A stretch of DNA of 38,309 bases, taken from contig NZ_BCYU01000044.1 in NCBI RefSeq assembly GCF_001598355.1, positions 1-38,309 of the forward strand. Reading direction: 5' to 3'. Position 1 is the stretch's first letter. Every line of letters begins with the position of its first letter. The notes below the pieces were generated by a model. The model was not told the origin of the DNA. It worked only from the letters and a program-made list of their open reading frames with translations, and searched no databases. Source of the DNA: Sphingomonas asaccharolytica NBRC 15499 (GTDB taxonomy: Bacteria > Pseudomonadota > Alphaproteobacteria > Sphingomonadales > Sphingomonadaceae). Positions 11,997-19,938 of the stretch are shown in pieces. Both the position numbers and the translations under genes were made by a program.

Positions 11997-12054
11997 TGTT
12001 TCGACATCCCCAGCTTTGCGCGCATGGGCCGGCGCGTATAAAGGGGCCAGCCCG

Positions 12055-13215
12055 ATGGCCACGATCTCGTCCTCTGCGCCGGCACCGACCGATGCTTCCT
12101 CGACCGACCAGAAGCGCCGCGTCTGGACACCGGGAATCTTTTCGCGTCCGTTCTTCGAGGACAAGAGTCGCGCCTTCTGGACGCTGCAGGGCGTCGGTTG
12201 GGGCGGCTATCTGCTGCTCCGCTCGGTATCGTCGGTGTCCAACGGCGCGCCGATGTCGGCGCTGATCCCCGGGATCATCGAATCGATCGTCGGCTATTGC
12301 ATCACGTTGCTGCTTTCGACGCTGTACGGCTATTATCGCCGCCTGCCGCGGATCAGCGCGATCCTGCTGACGGTAGTGACCTTGGCCGGCGCGACCTTCC
12401 TGGCGGCGGTGCTCAACGGCTTCTCCTACAGCATCATGAAGGACAATCCTGGGCTCAACCTCGGCCTGGTGTTCGGTCAGCTGTTCCTCAATTTCACCGT
12501 GCTGGCGGGCTGGTCTGCGCTCTATTTCGGGATCAATTTCTACCTGATCGTCGAACAGCAAGCGGACCAGTTGCTGGTGCTCGGCAACCAGGCGTCGACG
12601 GCGCAGTTGGCGATGCTGCGCTATCAGCTCAACCCGCATTTCCTGTTCAACACGCTCAATTCGATCTCGACCCTGGTGCTGCTCAAGGAGACCGAGCGCG
12701 CCAATGCGATGCTGTCGCGGCTGGCCGACTTCCTGCGCTTCACCCTGATCTATGAGCCGACCGCGAACGTGACGGTCGCGCAGGAAGTACACACGCTCAA
12801 ACTCTATCTCGAGATCGAGAAGATGCGGTTCGAAAAGCGCCTGCGCCCGGTGTTCGAGATCGATCCCCGCGCCGAACGCGCGCGATTGCCCTCTTTGTTG
12901 CTCCAGCCATTGGTCGAAAACGCGATCAAATATGCGGTCACGCCGAGCGAGGAGGGGGCGGAAATCGCAGTTTCGGCACGTCTCGTCGGCGAACGGGTCC
13001 GGATTGCCGTGTCGGACACCGGCCCCGGCTTGATCGAGAACAAGTTAGGGCCGAGCCTTTCAACTGGCGTGGGGCTCGCCAATATAAGAGATCGGTTGGC
13101 TCAGGCGTACGGACCTGACCACCGTTTCGATGCTCGGTCTACACCAGGGGGCGGCTTTGCTGTGGAGATCGAGATTCCGTACCAGTTGGAAGATCCGAAT
13201 AGAGAGGCCGCATGA
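12055..13215 (+). CDS. LytS/AlgZ-type membrane sensor histidine kinase
   Basis: The product is 386 residues. A cytoplasmic N-terminal stretch is followed by about four membrane helices between residues 43 and 166. Next is the His_kinase domain with phospho-acceptor His195 in LNPHFLFNTLNSI. The ATPase domain has the N box (QPLVENAIKYAV, Asn289), G1 box (DTGPGL, from 321) and G2 box (GVGLANIRDRL, from 338). It should sense a signal at or in the inner membrane and phosphorylate the regulator encoded next, whose start overlaps its stop (ATGA, 13212-13215). The start at 12055 is set by AAAGGGG eight bases before it. The frame runs upstream to 11698, but that part overlaps the divergent DUF2946 gene and is shadow. 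The signal is unknown. Confidence 0.93.
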   Translation: MATISSSAPAPTDASSTDQKRRVWTPGIFSRPFFEDKSRAFWTLQGVGWGGYLLLRSVSSVSNGAPMSALIPGIIESIVGYCITLLLSTLYGYYRRLPRISAILLTVVTLAGATFLAAVLNGFSYSIMKDNPGLNLGLVFGQLFLNFTVLAGWSALYFGINFYLIVEQQADQLLVLGNQASTAQLAMLRYQLNPHFLFNTLNSISTLVLLKETERANAMLSRLADFLRFTLIYEPTANVTVAQEVHTLKLYLEIEKMRFEKRLRPVFEIDPRAERARLPSLLLQPLVENAIKYAVTPSEEGAEIAVSARLVGERVRIAVSDTGPGLIENKLGPSLSTGVGLANIRDRLAQAYGPDHRFDARSTPGGGFAVEIEIPYQLEDPNREAA

Positions 13216-14009
13216 CCATAAGAACCATCCTGGTGGACGACGAAGCGCTCGCGATCCAGGGGCTCGAACTCCGCCTTCAGGCGCATGACGATGTCGAGAT
13301 TATCGATCGTTGCGCCAACGGGCGCGAGGCGATCCGCAGTATCAAGACCAATAAACCCGATCTGGTGTTTCTCGATATCCAGATGCCGGGATTCGACGGC
13401 TTCTCGGTGATCCAGGGCCTGATGGAGGTCGAACCGCCGCTGTTCGTCTTCGTCACCGCTTATTCCGACCACGCCATTCGCGCGTTCGAGGCGCAGGCGA
13501 CGGATTATCTGGTCAAGCCGGTCGAGGAATCGCGCCTCGCCGACACGCTCGACCGCGTCCGTCAGCGGCTGAGCGAGAAGCGCACCGCCGAAGAAGTCGG
13601 CAAATACAAGGAAGCGCTGGCCGAGGTTGCGCCGGAAGCGGCCGAGGAGATCGCAGACGGCGGTGAGGTGTCGGCCAACCGCTTCGAGAAGCTCATCAAT
13701 ATCAAGGATCGCGGCAAGATCTTCCGCGTCGACGTCGACACGATCGAAGTGGTCGAAGCGGCGGGCGATTATATGTGCATCAAGACCGGCGACAACACGC
13801 TGATCCTGCGCCAGACGATGAAGGACCTGGAAAAGCGGCTCGACCCGCGCCGCTTCCAGCGGGTGCATCGCTCGACCATCGTCAATCTCGATCTCGTCCG
13901 CCAGGTCAAGCCGCATACCAATGGCGAATGTTTCCTGGTGCTCGATTCGGGCGGCCAGGTGAAAGTCAGCCGCAGCTATCGCGACGTGGTCGCGCGGTTC
14001 GTTCACTAA
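13212..14009 (+). CDS. LytTR-family response regulator
   Basis: The 265-residue product has an N-terminal receiver domain with acidic pair Asp9-Asp10, phospho-acceptor Asp55 (LVFLDIQMPG), Thr82 and Lys102. After a linker (about 120-155) comes a LytTR DNA-binding domain with the typical phrases VVEAAGDYMCIKT, RQTMKDLEKRL and FQRVHRSTIVNLDLV. It is the partner of the kinase encoded just upstream, from a four-base overlap. LytTR regulators act as transcription activators at paired direct repeats. Targets are not known; the divergent DUF2946/TonB/PepSY operon is the nearest candidate. A palindromic repeat begins six bases after the stop and may also end transcription. Confidence 0.94.
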   Translation: MTIRTILVDDEALAIQGLELRLQAHDDVEIIDRCANGREAIRSIKTNKPDLVFLDIQMPGFDGFSVIQGLMEVEPPLFVFVTAYSDHAIRAFEAQATDYLVKPVEESRLADTLDRVRQRLSEKRTAEEVGKYKEALAEVAPEAAEEIADGGEVSANRFEKLINIKDRGKIFRVDVDTIEVVEAAGDYMCIKTGDNTLILRQTMKDLEKRLDPRRFQRVHRSTIVNLDLVRQVKPHTNGECFLVLDSGGQVKVSRSYRDVVARFVH

Positions 14010-14014
14010 AAGAA

Positions 14015-14160
14015 TCCTCCCCATGCAAGCATGGGGAGGGGGGGACCGCCGGCGGAGCCGGTGGTGGAGGGGCCGCAACGGCGCAGCCGCGAGGACGGGA
14101 CATTTCCCCTCCACCGTCCGTTGCGCGGCCGGTCCCCCTCCCCATCTGCGATGGGGAGGA
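14015..14160. repeat. Nested inverted-repeat element, about 146 bp
   Basis: Each end carries its own hairpin: CCTCCCCAT/ATGGGGAGG at 14016-14039 and again at 14137-14159. Between them, GGGGAGGGGGGACCG near the left is the inverse of CGGTCCCCCTCCCC near the right. An inner GGTGGAGGGG-type block and its inverse are also present. The whole can fold into one large branched structure. No open reading frame of note lies inside. It resembles the small non-coding palindromic or MITE-like repeats seen between genes in sphingomonads. No target-site duplication was identified with confidence. Confidence 0.75.
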
Positions 14161-14236
14161 ATGAACCAGCCCGTCGGTCGGTTGACGGGGCGGGAACAAA
14201 TTGGCAACGAACGTCGAAACTTTCGGGAGAGTCGTC

Positions 14237-14986
14237 ATGTCCGCTTACGAAGCCTTCCACGCGCTCCATGTCCCCGGCGATCCGCTGATCATCTACAATT
14301 GCTGGGATCCGGGCAGCGCGGTGGCGATCGCCAAGGCGGGCGCCAAGGCGATCGCGACCGGCAGCTATGGCGCCGCCGGATCGCTCGGTTTCGGTGATGG
14401 CGAGGAAGTGCCGCTTGATCTTGTCTTCGACAATGCGAAGCGGATCATGAACGTGGTCGATGTGCCTGTGTCGATCGATTTCGAGAGCGGCTATGCCCAG
14501 GACACGGCCGGGATCACCGCCAATCTGGCCGGCCTTGCAGCGACTGGCGCTGTCGGGTGCAATTTCGAGGATTCGGTGATCGGCGGCGAGGGGATCTATC
14601 CGATCGCGACCCAGGCCGAGCGCGTCGCGGCGGCGCGCAAGGGAGCGGGCGATGCCTTCTTCATCAACGCGCGGATCGATCTCTATCTGCGTACGCCAGC
14701 TGCACAATGCGACGATTCCACGCGCGATGAAACGATCGATCGGGCCAAAGCCTATATGGAGGCCGGCGCCAGCGGCATCTTCGTGCCCGGACTGCGCGAT
14801 GCCGAGACCATCGCCGAGATCGTCAACCGCACCGGCGCGTTGATCAACGTCATCCCGGGACCGGGTGCGCCGACCCAGCCGCTGGCCGATGCCGGCGTCG
14901 CGCGGGTGAGCTATGGCGGCAGCCCGTGGTTCGCGGCGATGGCCTGGCTCGAGGAGCAGGCGCGGCCGGCGATCAACTGGAAATAG
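14237..14986 (+). CDS. Isocitrate lyase/phosphoenolpyruvate mutase family protein
   Basis: The 249-residue product belongs to the PEP mutase/isocitrate lyase superfamily of TIM-barrel enzymes that make or break C-C or C-P bonds next to a carboxylate. Family phrases are NCWDPGSAVAIAKAGAKAIATGS, VSIDFESGYAQD (metal-site acid), GCNFEDSV, FINARID and FVPGLRD. The cysteine-containing loop that marks true isocitrate and methylisocitrate lyases (KKCGH type) is not seen. Here the loop after FEDS reads VIGGEGIYP, so activity is more likely that of a PEP mutase-like, oxaloacetate or other 2-oxoacid enzyme; the exact reaction cannot be assigned. The start at 14237 has GGGAGAG. An in-frame ATG at 14201 is less good. 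Repeats flank the gene on both sides and no partner gene adjoins it. Confidence 0.88.
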   Translation: MSAYEAFHALHVPGDPLIIYNCWDPGSAVAIAKAGAKAIATGSYGAAGSLGFGDGEEVPLDLVFDNAKRIMNVVDVPVSIDFESGYAQDTAGITANLAGLAATGAVGCNFEDSVIGGEGIYPIATQAERVAAARKGAGDAFFINARIDLYLRTPAAQCDDSTRDETIDRAKAYMEAGASGIFVPGLRDAETIAEIVNRTGALINVIPGPGAPTQPLADAGVARVSYGGSPWFAAMAWLEEQARPAINWK

Positions 14987-14988
14987 CC

Positions 14989-15083
14989 GTCATCCCAGCG
15001 AAAGCTGGGATCTCATGCCGCATCGCATTGTTGCGTGAGACCCCAGCTTTCGCTGGGGTGACGGAGCTATCGCTGGGGTGACG
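14989..15083. repeat. Inverted repeat with extra half copy
   Basis: The left arm starts GTCATCCCAGCGAAAGCTGG (from 14989) and the right arm ends CCAGCTTTCGCTGGGGTGAC (to 15062). They pair over about 27 bases with few mismatches around a 20-base loop. A further partial copy, ATCGCTGGGGTGACGG, follows at 15069-15083. Each arm also contains its own small hairpin (CCAGCGAAAGCTGG). It lies between the stops of two convergent genes, the PEP mutase-like gene and pyrE. It may act as a bidirectional transcription barrier, but no T tract is present. The type is a dispersed intergenic repeat. Confidence 0.8.
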
Positions 15084-15087
15084 GCGG

Positions 15088-15681
15088 TCAGTCCAGCGGC
15101 TGTTTGTCCGCTTCGGTCACGCCGAGATCAGTCGCGGTGAACAGCGCGTGGAGCGTGATCCCGCGCTCGGCGAGGTTCGCGTCCGCCCCCTGTTCGCGGT
15201 CGAGGATGACGATAGCGTCCTTCATGATCCCGCCCGCCGCTTCGATCTGCTCCGCGGCCTTGAGGATCGATCCGCCGCTGGTTGCGACGTCGTCGATCAG
15301 CACGACATGCTTGCCCTGGAGCGTCTCGCCGCCGCTATCGTCGAGCCCCTCGACCATCAGCGAGGTGCCATGCGTCTTTGCCGCCTTGCGGACGAACACC
15401 GCGCCGATCGGCCGGCCGACGTCCCAGCTCAGCGCCGCGATCCCGCCGAGCAGCGGCACCGCGCCCATTTCGAGCCCAGCGACATAATCGGCGTCGAGAC
15501 CCTGCAGCACCGACAATAGCCCGCGCGCGCATTGCGCAGCACCCTCCGGCGTCATCATCGTCGCCTTCATGTTGAAATAGATGCGGCTGCGCCTGCCCGA
15601 GACGAGCAGGAAATCGCCGCGCTTCAGCGTGCGCGTGGCGAGCAGCGTGCGAAGGGCTTCGCGGTCGTACAAGGCGGCCAT
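15088..15681 (-). CDS. pyrE: Orotate phosphoribosyltransferase
   Basis: PyrE makes orotidine 5'-phosphate from orotate and PRPP, the fifth step of pyrimidine synthesis, in the cytoplasm. The 197-residue product has the type I phosphoribosyltransferase PRPP-binding motif VVLIDDVATSGGS (about 126-138). Other family phrases are GDFLLVSGRRSRIYFNMK, GLEMGAVPLLGGIA (about 69-82) and AVFVRKAAKTHGT, which carries active-site lysines. Length and start (ATG at 15681) fit the family. The upstream peptidase gene on the same strand ends 90 bases away with a hairpin between, so pyrE probably has its own promoter. No PyrR-type leader was recognised. Confidence 0.95.
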   Translation of the reverse strand: MAALYDREALRTLLATRTLKRGDFLLVSGRRSRIYFNMKATMMTPEGAAQCARGLLSVLQGLDADYVAGLEMGAVPLLGGIAALSWDVGRPIGAVFVRKAAKTHGTSLMVEGLDDSGGETLQGKHVVLIDDVATSGGSILKAAEQIEAAGGIMKDAIVILDREQGADANLAERGITLHALFTATDLGVTEADKQPLD

Positions 15682-15703
15682 GGATCCTCACGGGGCAAAG
15701 GGA

Positions 15704-15733
15704 AGGGGCGCCACCGCAGCCGGTGACGCCCCT
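15704..15733 (-). terminator. Terminator-like hairpin after S9 peptidase gene
   Basis: AGGGGCGCCACCG and CGGTGACGCCCCT pair over 13 bases around the tetraloop CAGC. The single non-Watson-Crick position is C-A on the plus strand but G-U on the minus-strand RNA, which favours action on the minus strand. The stem is followed there by only a weak T-rich run (TCCCTTT). It separates the peptidase gene from pyrE. Confidence 0.6.
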
Positions 15734-15770
15734 CCTTCGATTAAGCCCGGCGATGCGTCAACCGGCGCGA

Positions 15771-17789
15771 TCAGGTCGCCGGGTTGAATCGGTCGAGGAA
15801 CTTCTTGACCTCTTGGATAAGTTGCACGCGATCGGTTTCGCGCAACAGGTTATGCGTATTGAGCGGTTGCTCGAGATAGAAGAAGTCCTTGCCCTCCACC
15901 TTCCCGGCTCTTTTCAGTCGTCCGACCAAGTCGCGCGCCTGGGCGGGCGGGACGCGAACGTCCTTGGCGCCCTGGACGATAAGGATCGGGATCGAATATT
16001 TTTCCGGATGCAGGCCAGGCGATGCGTCCTCGAGATCGCCGCTGGCCGACCCCATGCCCATCTTCGCGCCGTAGCGGCCTAAATATGTCTTGTCGTAGCG
16101 CTGCATCGCGATGAGGTCGTGGACCCCGGCACCGCTGATCGCGCAGCGATATTTGTCGCCATCGCGTTCCGCGGCGCGCGATGCCGCATAGCCGCCATAG
16201 GACCAGCCGAACATGCAGACGCGCTTGGGATCCGCGATGCCCTGGCCGGCCAGCCAGGGAATGGCGTCGTTGAGATCGTCCTGCATCCGATAGCCCCAGG
16301 CCTTTTCGGACGCCTTTTCCCATTCGCTGCCATAGCCGGTCGAGCCGCGATAATTGGGCTGGATCACGACATAGCCAAGCTCGGCAAGCGATTGCGCCCA
16401 GCCATAGGGGTCCCAATCGGCGCGATCACGCGCCCAGGGACCGCCATGCGGCAACACGATCAAGGGCAAATTCTTCTGGCCGGCGCGATGGCGCGGCATG
16501 GTCAGGATCGCCTCGATCTTCTTCCCGTCCGATGCTGGATAAGTGACGACCGACACCGGATTGAGCATCGCGTCCTTCAGCGTGTCGTTGCCATAAGCGA
16601 AGCGTCCGATCCCGCCCGACACCGTGTCGAAAATGTACCAGGTCTCCGCCTGACCCATCTTGGCGACGCGGAACAGGATCGTCTCGCGCTTGGCGTCGGC
16701 GGTGGCGATCAGCACATTGTCCTTGCCGAAGCTTTCCTCGAGCAGGCTTTGGATTTCCTTCAACCGCGGATCGAAATAGGTCCAATGCTCGCGGCCGGTC
16801 GTATAGGTCACGCCGAGCAAAGCGGAGCGGTCGGGAGTGAGCGCAGCACCCCCGATATCGTATCCCGGCACGCCGAAAACCTTCTTGCCCAGCTTCATCG
16901 TGCTGAGGTCGAATTCGTACAGCGAGCGATATCCGTCTTCCTTGCCATAGGCATAGGCTTTGGTGCCGCCCGCCAGGAACAGCGAGGGGATTCCGAGTTC
17001 GCCATAGCGATCGGGCGTGCCGTCAAAAATCTTCTTCAGCTGCTGGCTCGAGCCGGTGCGATAATAGACCTGCACCTTGCCCGAATCCGCGTCGCTAGCG
17101 GTACCGATCCGGATGACGCCGTCGGCATCGGCGGTCCAATCCTCGACCGCTGCGTTATGCGGCATGACGGTGGTCGAATTGCCTGTGTCGAGATCCACGT
17201 CGATGACTTCCGGATTGCGCGTCATCTCGGTGTCCGGACCGCGCGTCGAGTTGGCGTCCCACGGAATGCGTTGAAGCAGCATGTGCGGCTTGCCCGAGTT
17301 GGACAGCCATAACATTTCGGTCGAGCCGAGCGACTTGTCCCACCCGAGCGGAAGTATCTTTTTAGTCGTGCGGTTGTACGAAGCATAGCGGACATCATCG
17401 ATCCACTGTCCGTAGAAATTCTCGCGTGTGTCGAATGTGATGACCAGATGATCGGCGTCGGCCCAGCGATAATCGACGATCTGGCGATCGCCTTCCTTGT
17501 CCTTGATTGCCTCGCCGTTGCGGGCGATGATCTCTGTCTTGGCTTCGCCCGGCTTCACCGGCACGATCGCGAGCACCTGCTCGCCGCCGGCTCTGATCCG
17601 CGTTGCGATCCACTTGCCGTCGGGGCTCATGCGCGGCTGGGTGATCATCGGAAACTGCGCCAGGACCTCCAGTGGAACGGTCTTGGTCGCCCAATCGCTA
17701 CTTGCCGGTGCCACTTGCCCCGACGCCATTGTCCCGGCGAGGATGATCGATGTTGCCGCGCCAAGCATCGCGCGATGAAGTGTCTTCAT
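15771..17789 (-). CDS. Exported S9 family prolyl oligopeptidase-like peptidase (copy 1)
   Basis: The 672-residue product has a signal peptide (hydrophobic residues 8-25, ending near MASGQ), so it likely works in the periplasm or outside. A beta-propeller region (about 50-410, with SPDGKW and PDRSALLGV blade phrases) precedes an alpha/beta-hydrolase domain (about 420-672). The catalytic triad can be read: Ser530 in GWSYGG, Asp610 in QGAKDVRVP and His646 in LNTHN. LPHGGPWARD supplies the oxyanion-type HGGP motif. The family (acylaminoacyl peptidase/prolyl oligopeptidase, S9C-like) cleaves short peptides. It is a paralogue of the next gene upstream (17876-19843), with the same order and spacing of motifs. 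A 14-base palindrome lies about 57 bases before its start. Confidence 0.93.
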   Translation of the reverse strand: MKTLHRAMLGAATSIILAGTMASGQVAPASSDWATKTVPLEVLAQFPMITQPRMSPDGKWIATRIRAGGEQVLAIVPVKPGEAKTEIIARNGEAIKDKEGDRQIVDYRWADADHLVITFDTRENFYGQWIDDVRYASYNRTTKKILPLGWDKSLGSTEMLWLSNSGKPHMLLQRIPWDANSTRGPDTEMTRNPEVIDVDLDTGNSTTVMPHNAAVEDWTADADGVIRIGTASDADSGKVQVYYRTGSSQQLKKIFDGTPDRYGELGIPSLFLAGGTKAYAYGKEDGYRSLYEFDLSTMKLGKKVFGVPGYDIGGAALTPDRSALLGVTYTTGREHWTYFDPRLKEIQSLLEESFGKDNVLIATADAKRETILFRVAKMGQAETWYIFDTVSGGIGRFAYGNDTLKDAMLNPVSVVTYPASDGKKIEAILTMPRHRAGQKNLPLIVLPHGGPWARDRADWDPYGWAQSLAELGYVVIQPNYRGSTGYGSEWEKASEKAWGYRMQDDLNDAIPWLAGQGIADPKRVCMFGWSYGGYAASRAAERDGDKYRCAISGAGVHDLIAMQRYDKTYLGRYGAKMGMGSASGDLEDASPGLHPEKYSIPILIVQGAKDVRVPPAQARDLVGRLKRAGKVEGKDFFYLEQPLNTHNLLRETDRVQLIQEVKKFLDRFNPAT

Positions 17790-17845
17790 GAAAGGCTGCC
17801 CCCTGCCTCGATTAGTGGTCGATTAATAACCCAGATCCGGTGGCG

Positions 17846-17859
17846 GGCAATATATTGCC
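17846..17859. promoter_or_regulatory. Perfect 14-bp palindrome between the two S9 peptidase genes
   Basis: GGCAATATATTGCC is a perfect palindrome in a GC-rich setting. It is flanked by GGCG on the left and CGCC on the right, and further out by CCGG on both sides, so symmetry extends past the core. It lies in the 86-base gap upstream of the first S9 peptidase gene, where an operator would be expected. No regulator is known for it, and the AT-rich core could also form part of a -10 region. Confidence 0.4.
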
Positions 17860-17875
17860 GACGCCGGATATACCG

Positions 17876-19843
17876 TCATGACGGATTGTATTTGGCCAGG
17901 AACGTCTCGAGTTCCTCCAGGAACTGCAAGCGGTCGGCCTGCCGCGTGAAATGATGGTCGCCTAGAGGCTGCTCGACATAGCGATAGGTCGCGCCGGCCG
18001 CTTTCAGCCTCTCGACCATTTCGCGCGATTGCTTGACCGGCACGACCTGGTCGGCCTTGCCGTGCATGATCAGGATCGGCGTCGAGAAATCGGCGGCGAA
18101 GTTGATCGGCGATACCCCCTTCAGGTCGGGCGCCTGCCTGCGCAGATAATCCTTGTCGCGGCCGCCGTTGAGAAACGATCCGTCGTAGCGCAGCATCGCC
18201 GTCATGTCGGACACGCCGGCAAAGGACACCGCGCAGCGATAGACGCCCTTGTCGCGCTGCGCTGCGCGGAACGCGGCATAACCGCCATAGGAAGCACCGA
18301 CGATGCACACGCGCTTGGGATCTGCGATCCCCTGTTTCGCCGCCCAGCCGACCGCGTCGACCAGGTCGTCCTGCATCTTCAGGCCCCATTGGCCCTCGCC
18401 AAGCTTGTTGAACTTGGTGCCGAAGCCGGTCGAGCCGCGATAATTGGGCTGCAGCACCGCGTAACCGCGGCTCGCCAGGAACTGCACCCACCAATCCCAT
18501 GCCTCGTCGTCCCGAACCGCCGGGCCGCCATGCGGCATCAAGATCAGCGGCAGATTCTTCGCCTCGCGCCCCTTGGGCAAGGTCAGTACCGCGGACATTT
18601 CGGTGCCGTCGCGGGCGGTGTAGCGGACGGTCTTGACCGGGGCATAAGTCTTGGTGCCGAGCGTCGCGTTGATCGTCGCGAAGACCGACATGCGGCCGTC
18701 GGCTGGTCGGTAGAGATAATAGGCTCCGGCGCTGTCGGCCGCGCCGATATGCACGATCAACACGCTCAGATCGTTGCTCCACGACACGATGTCGGGCCAC
18801 AGATTAGGAACCGCTTTGTCGAGATCGGCCTGGACCTGGGCCAACGTAGGGTCGAGCCACTTCGTGTGCGTCCGCGTGTCGGTATATTGGAATCCCATCA
18901 TCTTGGTGCCGGTGGGATCGAGAAATGGCCCGTCGACGTCATAGCCGGGCGCATCGAAGACCTTGCTGCCGATCCTCATCGTGTCGAGATCGAAATCGTA
19001 GACCGCGTCGAACCCATCGGCATCGTCGATCGCGATCGCCTTGCCCGATTGCGGCAGGATCAATGCCGGCAAGGTGCCGAGCGTGCTGCCTTTGCCGGTC
19101 GCGCGAGCGATCGTTTTCAGCGAGCCGCCGGCCTGCGTGCGGTACAGCGTCCGGTACGACCGCCGGTCGTCGTCATAGGCGATGCCCATCCTGACCGTTC
19201 CGGCAGTGTCGGCATACCAGTTCATCACATTCGTCATCGAGCTCTGGACGATCTTGCTCTTGCCGGTCGAGACGTCGAAGTCGCGCACCTGCGGCCAGAA
19301 ATTCTCGTCCATATAGATCGAGTTCTGCATCGCGATCAGGGCGTGGGGGCTGCCGTCGCGCGCGATCCACAATATATCGGCGCCGTTCTGGCCGGTCGTC
19401 GGCGTCGCCAGGACGTTGATCTTCGCGCCATCGGCCCGGACGCCGAACGCGCGGCTGACATACCAGCTGTCGCCCTGAACCGGCTGCATCTCTCCGGCGC
19501 GGAGCAACAGCCAGTCATTGTTGACCCATTTCCAGCTCGTCAGCTCGAAATCGCCCGGATCGAGCAATTTGAGTTTGGAGGTGTCGGCGAGCGGGATGAT
19601 CGCCAGCCGCATCTTGCCCTGGACCGCGATCCGTGCGGCGATGCGGGTACCATCGGGCGACAGCGACGGCGCCTCGATGAACGGCAATTGCGCGAAGGCG
19701 GCGGCGGGAGGCGGGCCGGCGTTGGCCGGGCCAGACTTCGCCTCCGGTGCCGGTGCGGCCGGCTTGGCGTCTTGCGCCGACACCGCGGTGATCGCCGGAA
19801 ACAATGCGGCCGCCGCCGCTATCGAAACCATACGCCCGAACAT
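17876..19843 (-). CDS. Exported S9 family prolyl oligopeptidase-like peptidase (copy 2)
   Basis: From the ATG at 19843 (preceded by GGGGGA) the product is 655 residues. A signal peptide (MVSIAAAAALFPAITAVSA-Q) is followed by an Ala/Pro linker, a beta-propeller region, and an alpha/beta-hydrolase domain from about residue 410. Triad: Ser518 in GASYGG, Asp598 in HGKADQVVP and His630 in LGDHHF. The HGGPAVRD motif is present. Like its downstream paralogue it should cleave oligopeptides in the periplasm. The frame opens at 19897, but that start reads into the terminator region and lacks a signal peptide at the N-terminus, so it is rejected. The two copies share motif order but differ enough in the propeller to suggest an old duplication. 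Substrate preference is unknown. Confidence 0.92.
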   Translation of the reverse strand: MFGRMVSIAAAAALFPAITAVSAQDAKPAAPAPEAKSGPANAGPPPAAAFAQLPFIEAPSLSPDGTRIAARIAVQGKMRLAIIPLADTSKLKLLDPGDFELTSWKWVNNDWLLLRAGEMQPVQGDSWYVSRAFGVRADGAKINVLATPTTGQNGADILWIARDGSPHALIAMQNSIYMDENFWPQVRDFDVSTGKSKIVQSSMTNVMNWYADTAGTVRMGIAYDDDRRSYRTLYRTQAGGSLKTIARATGKGSTLGTLPALILPQSGKAIAIDDADGFDAVYDFDLDTMRIGSKVFDAPGYDVDGPFLDPTGTKMMGFQYTDTRTHTKWLDPTLAQVQADLDKAVPNLWPDIVSWSNDLSVLIVHIGAADSAGAYYLYRPADGRMSVFATINATLGTKTYAPVKTVRYTARDGTEMSAVLTLPKGREAKNLPLILMPHGGPAVRDDEAWDWWVQFLASRGYAVLQPNYRGSTGFGTKFNKLGEGQWGLKMQDDLVDAVGWAAKQGIADPKRVCIVGASYGGYAAFRAAQRDKGVYRCAVSFAGVSDMTAMLRYDGSFLNGGRDKDYLRRQAPDLKGVSPINFAADFSTPILIMHGKADQVVPVKQSREMVERLKAAGATYRYVEQPLGDHHFTRQADRLQFLEELETFLAKYNPS

Positions 19844-19881
19844 GGCTTTCCCCCAGTACCCCAGGACCAAGTCTAGCAATG

Positions 19882-19905
19882 AAAAAGGGGCAGACAAGCT
19901 GCCCC
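19882..19905 (-). terminator. Rho-independent terminator upstream of S9 copy 2
   Basis: On the minus strand, GGGGCA (19905-19900) pairs with TGCCCC (19892-19887) and is followed directly by TTTTT (19886-19882). Six-base GC stem plus T tract is a classic terminator. It lies between hppA and the peptidase start at 19843, 39 bases from that start, so it stops read-through from hppA. An attenuator role for the peptidase gene is possible. Confidence 0.75.
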
Positions 19906-19938
19906 TGATCCAATTTTATGTCTGATAAAAACGATCTG

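Noticed and set aside
12016..12042. TTGCGC and TATAAA as a promoter for the kinase gene
   Set aside because: The spacing is only 15 bases, and the -10-like part overlaps the ribosome site, so transcription would begin too close to the start codon.
11698..12054. N-terminal extension of the histidine kinase
   Set aside because: It would overlap the divergent DUF2946 gene and lacks a ribosome site; AAAGGGG sets the start at 12055.
11524..12792. 422-residue long version of the DUF2946 gene
   Set aside because: The extension is antisense to the kinase gene. The ATG at 11934 has a ribosome site and gives the usual family N-terminus.
14989..15083. CRISPR-like repeats
   Set aside because: There are only one inverted pair and a fragment, with no regular spacers and no cas genes.
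18029..19876. 615-residue plus-strand open frame
   Set aside because: It is antisense to the second S9 peptidase gene, whose catalytic triad is intact, and has no recognisable domain.
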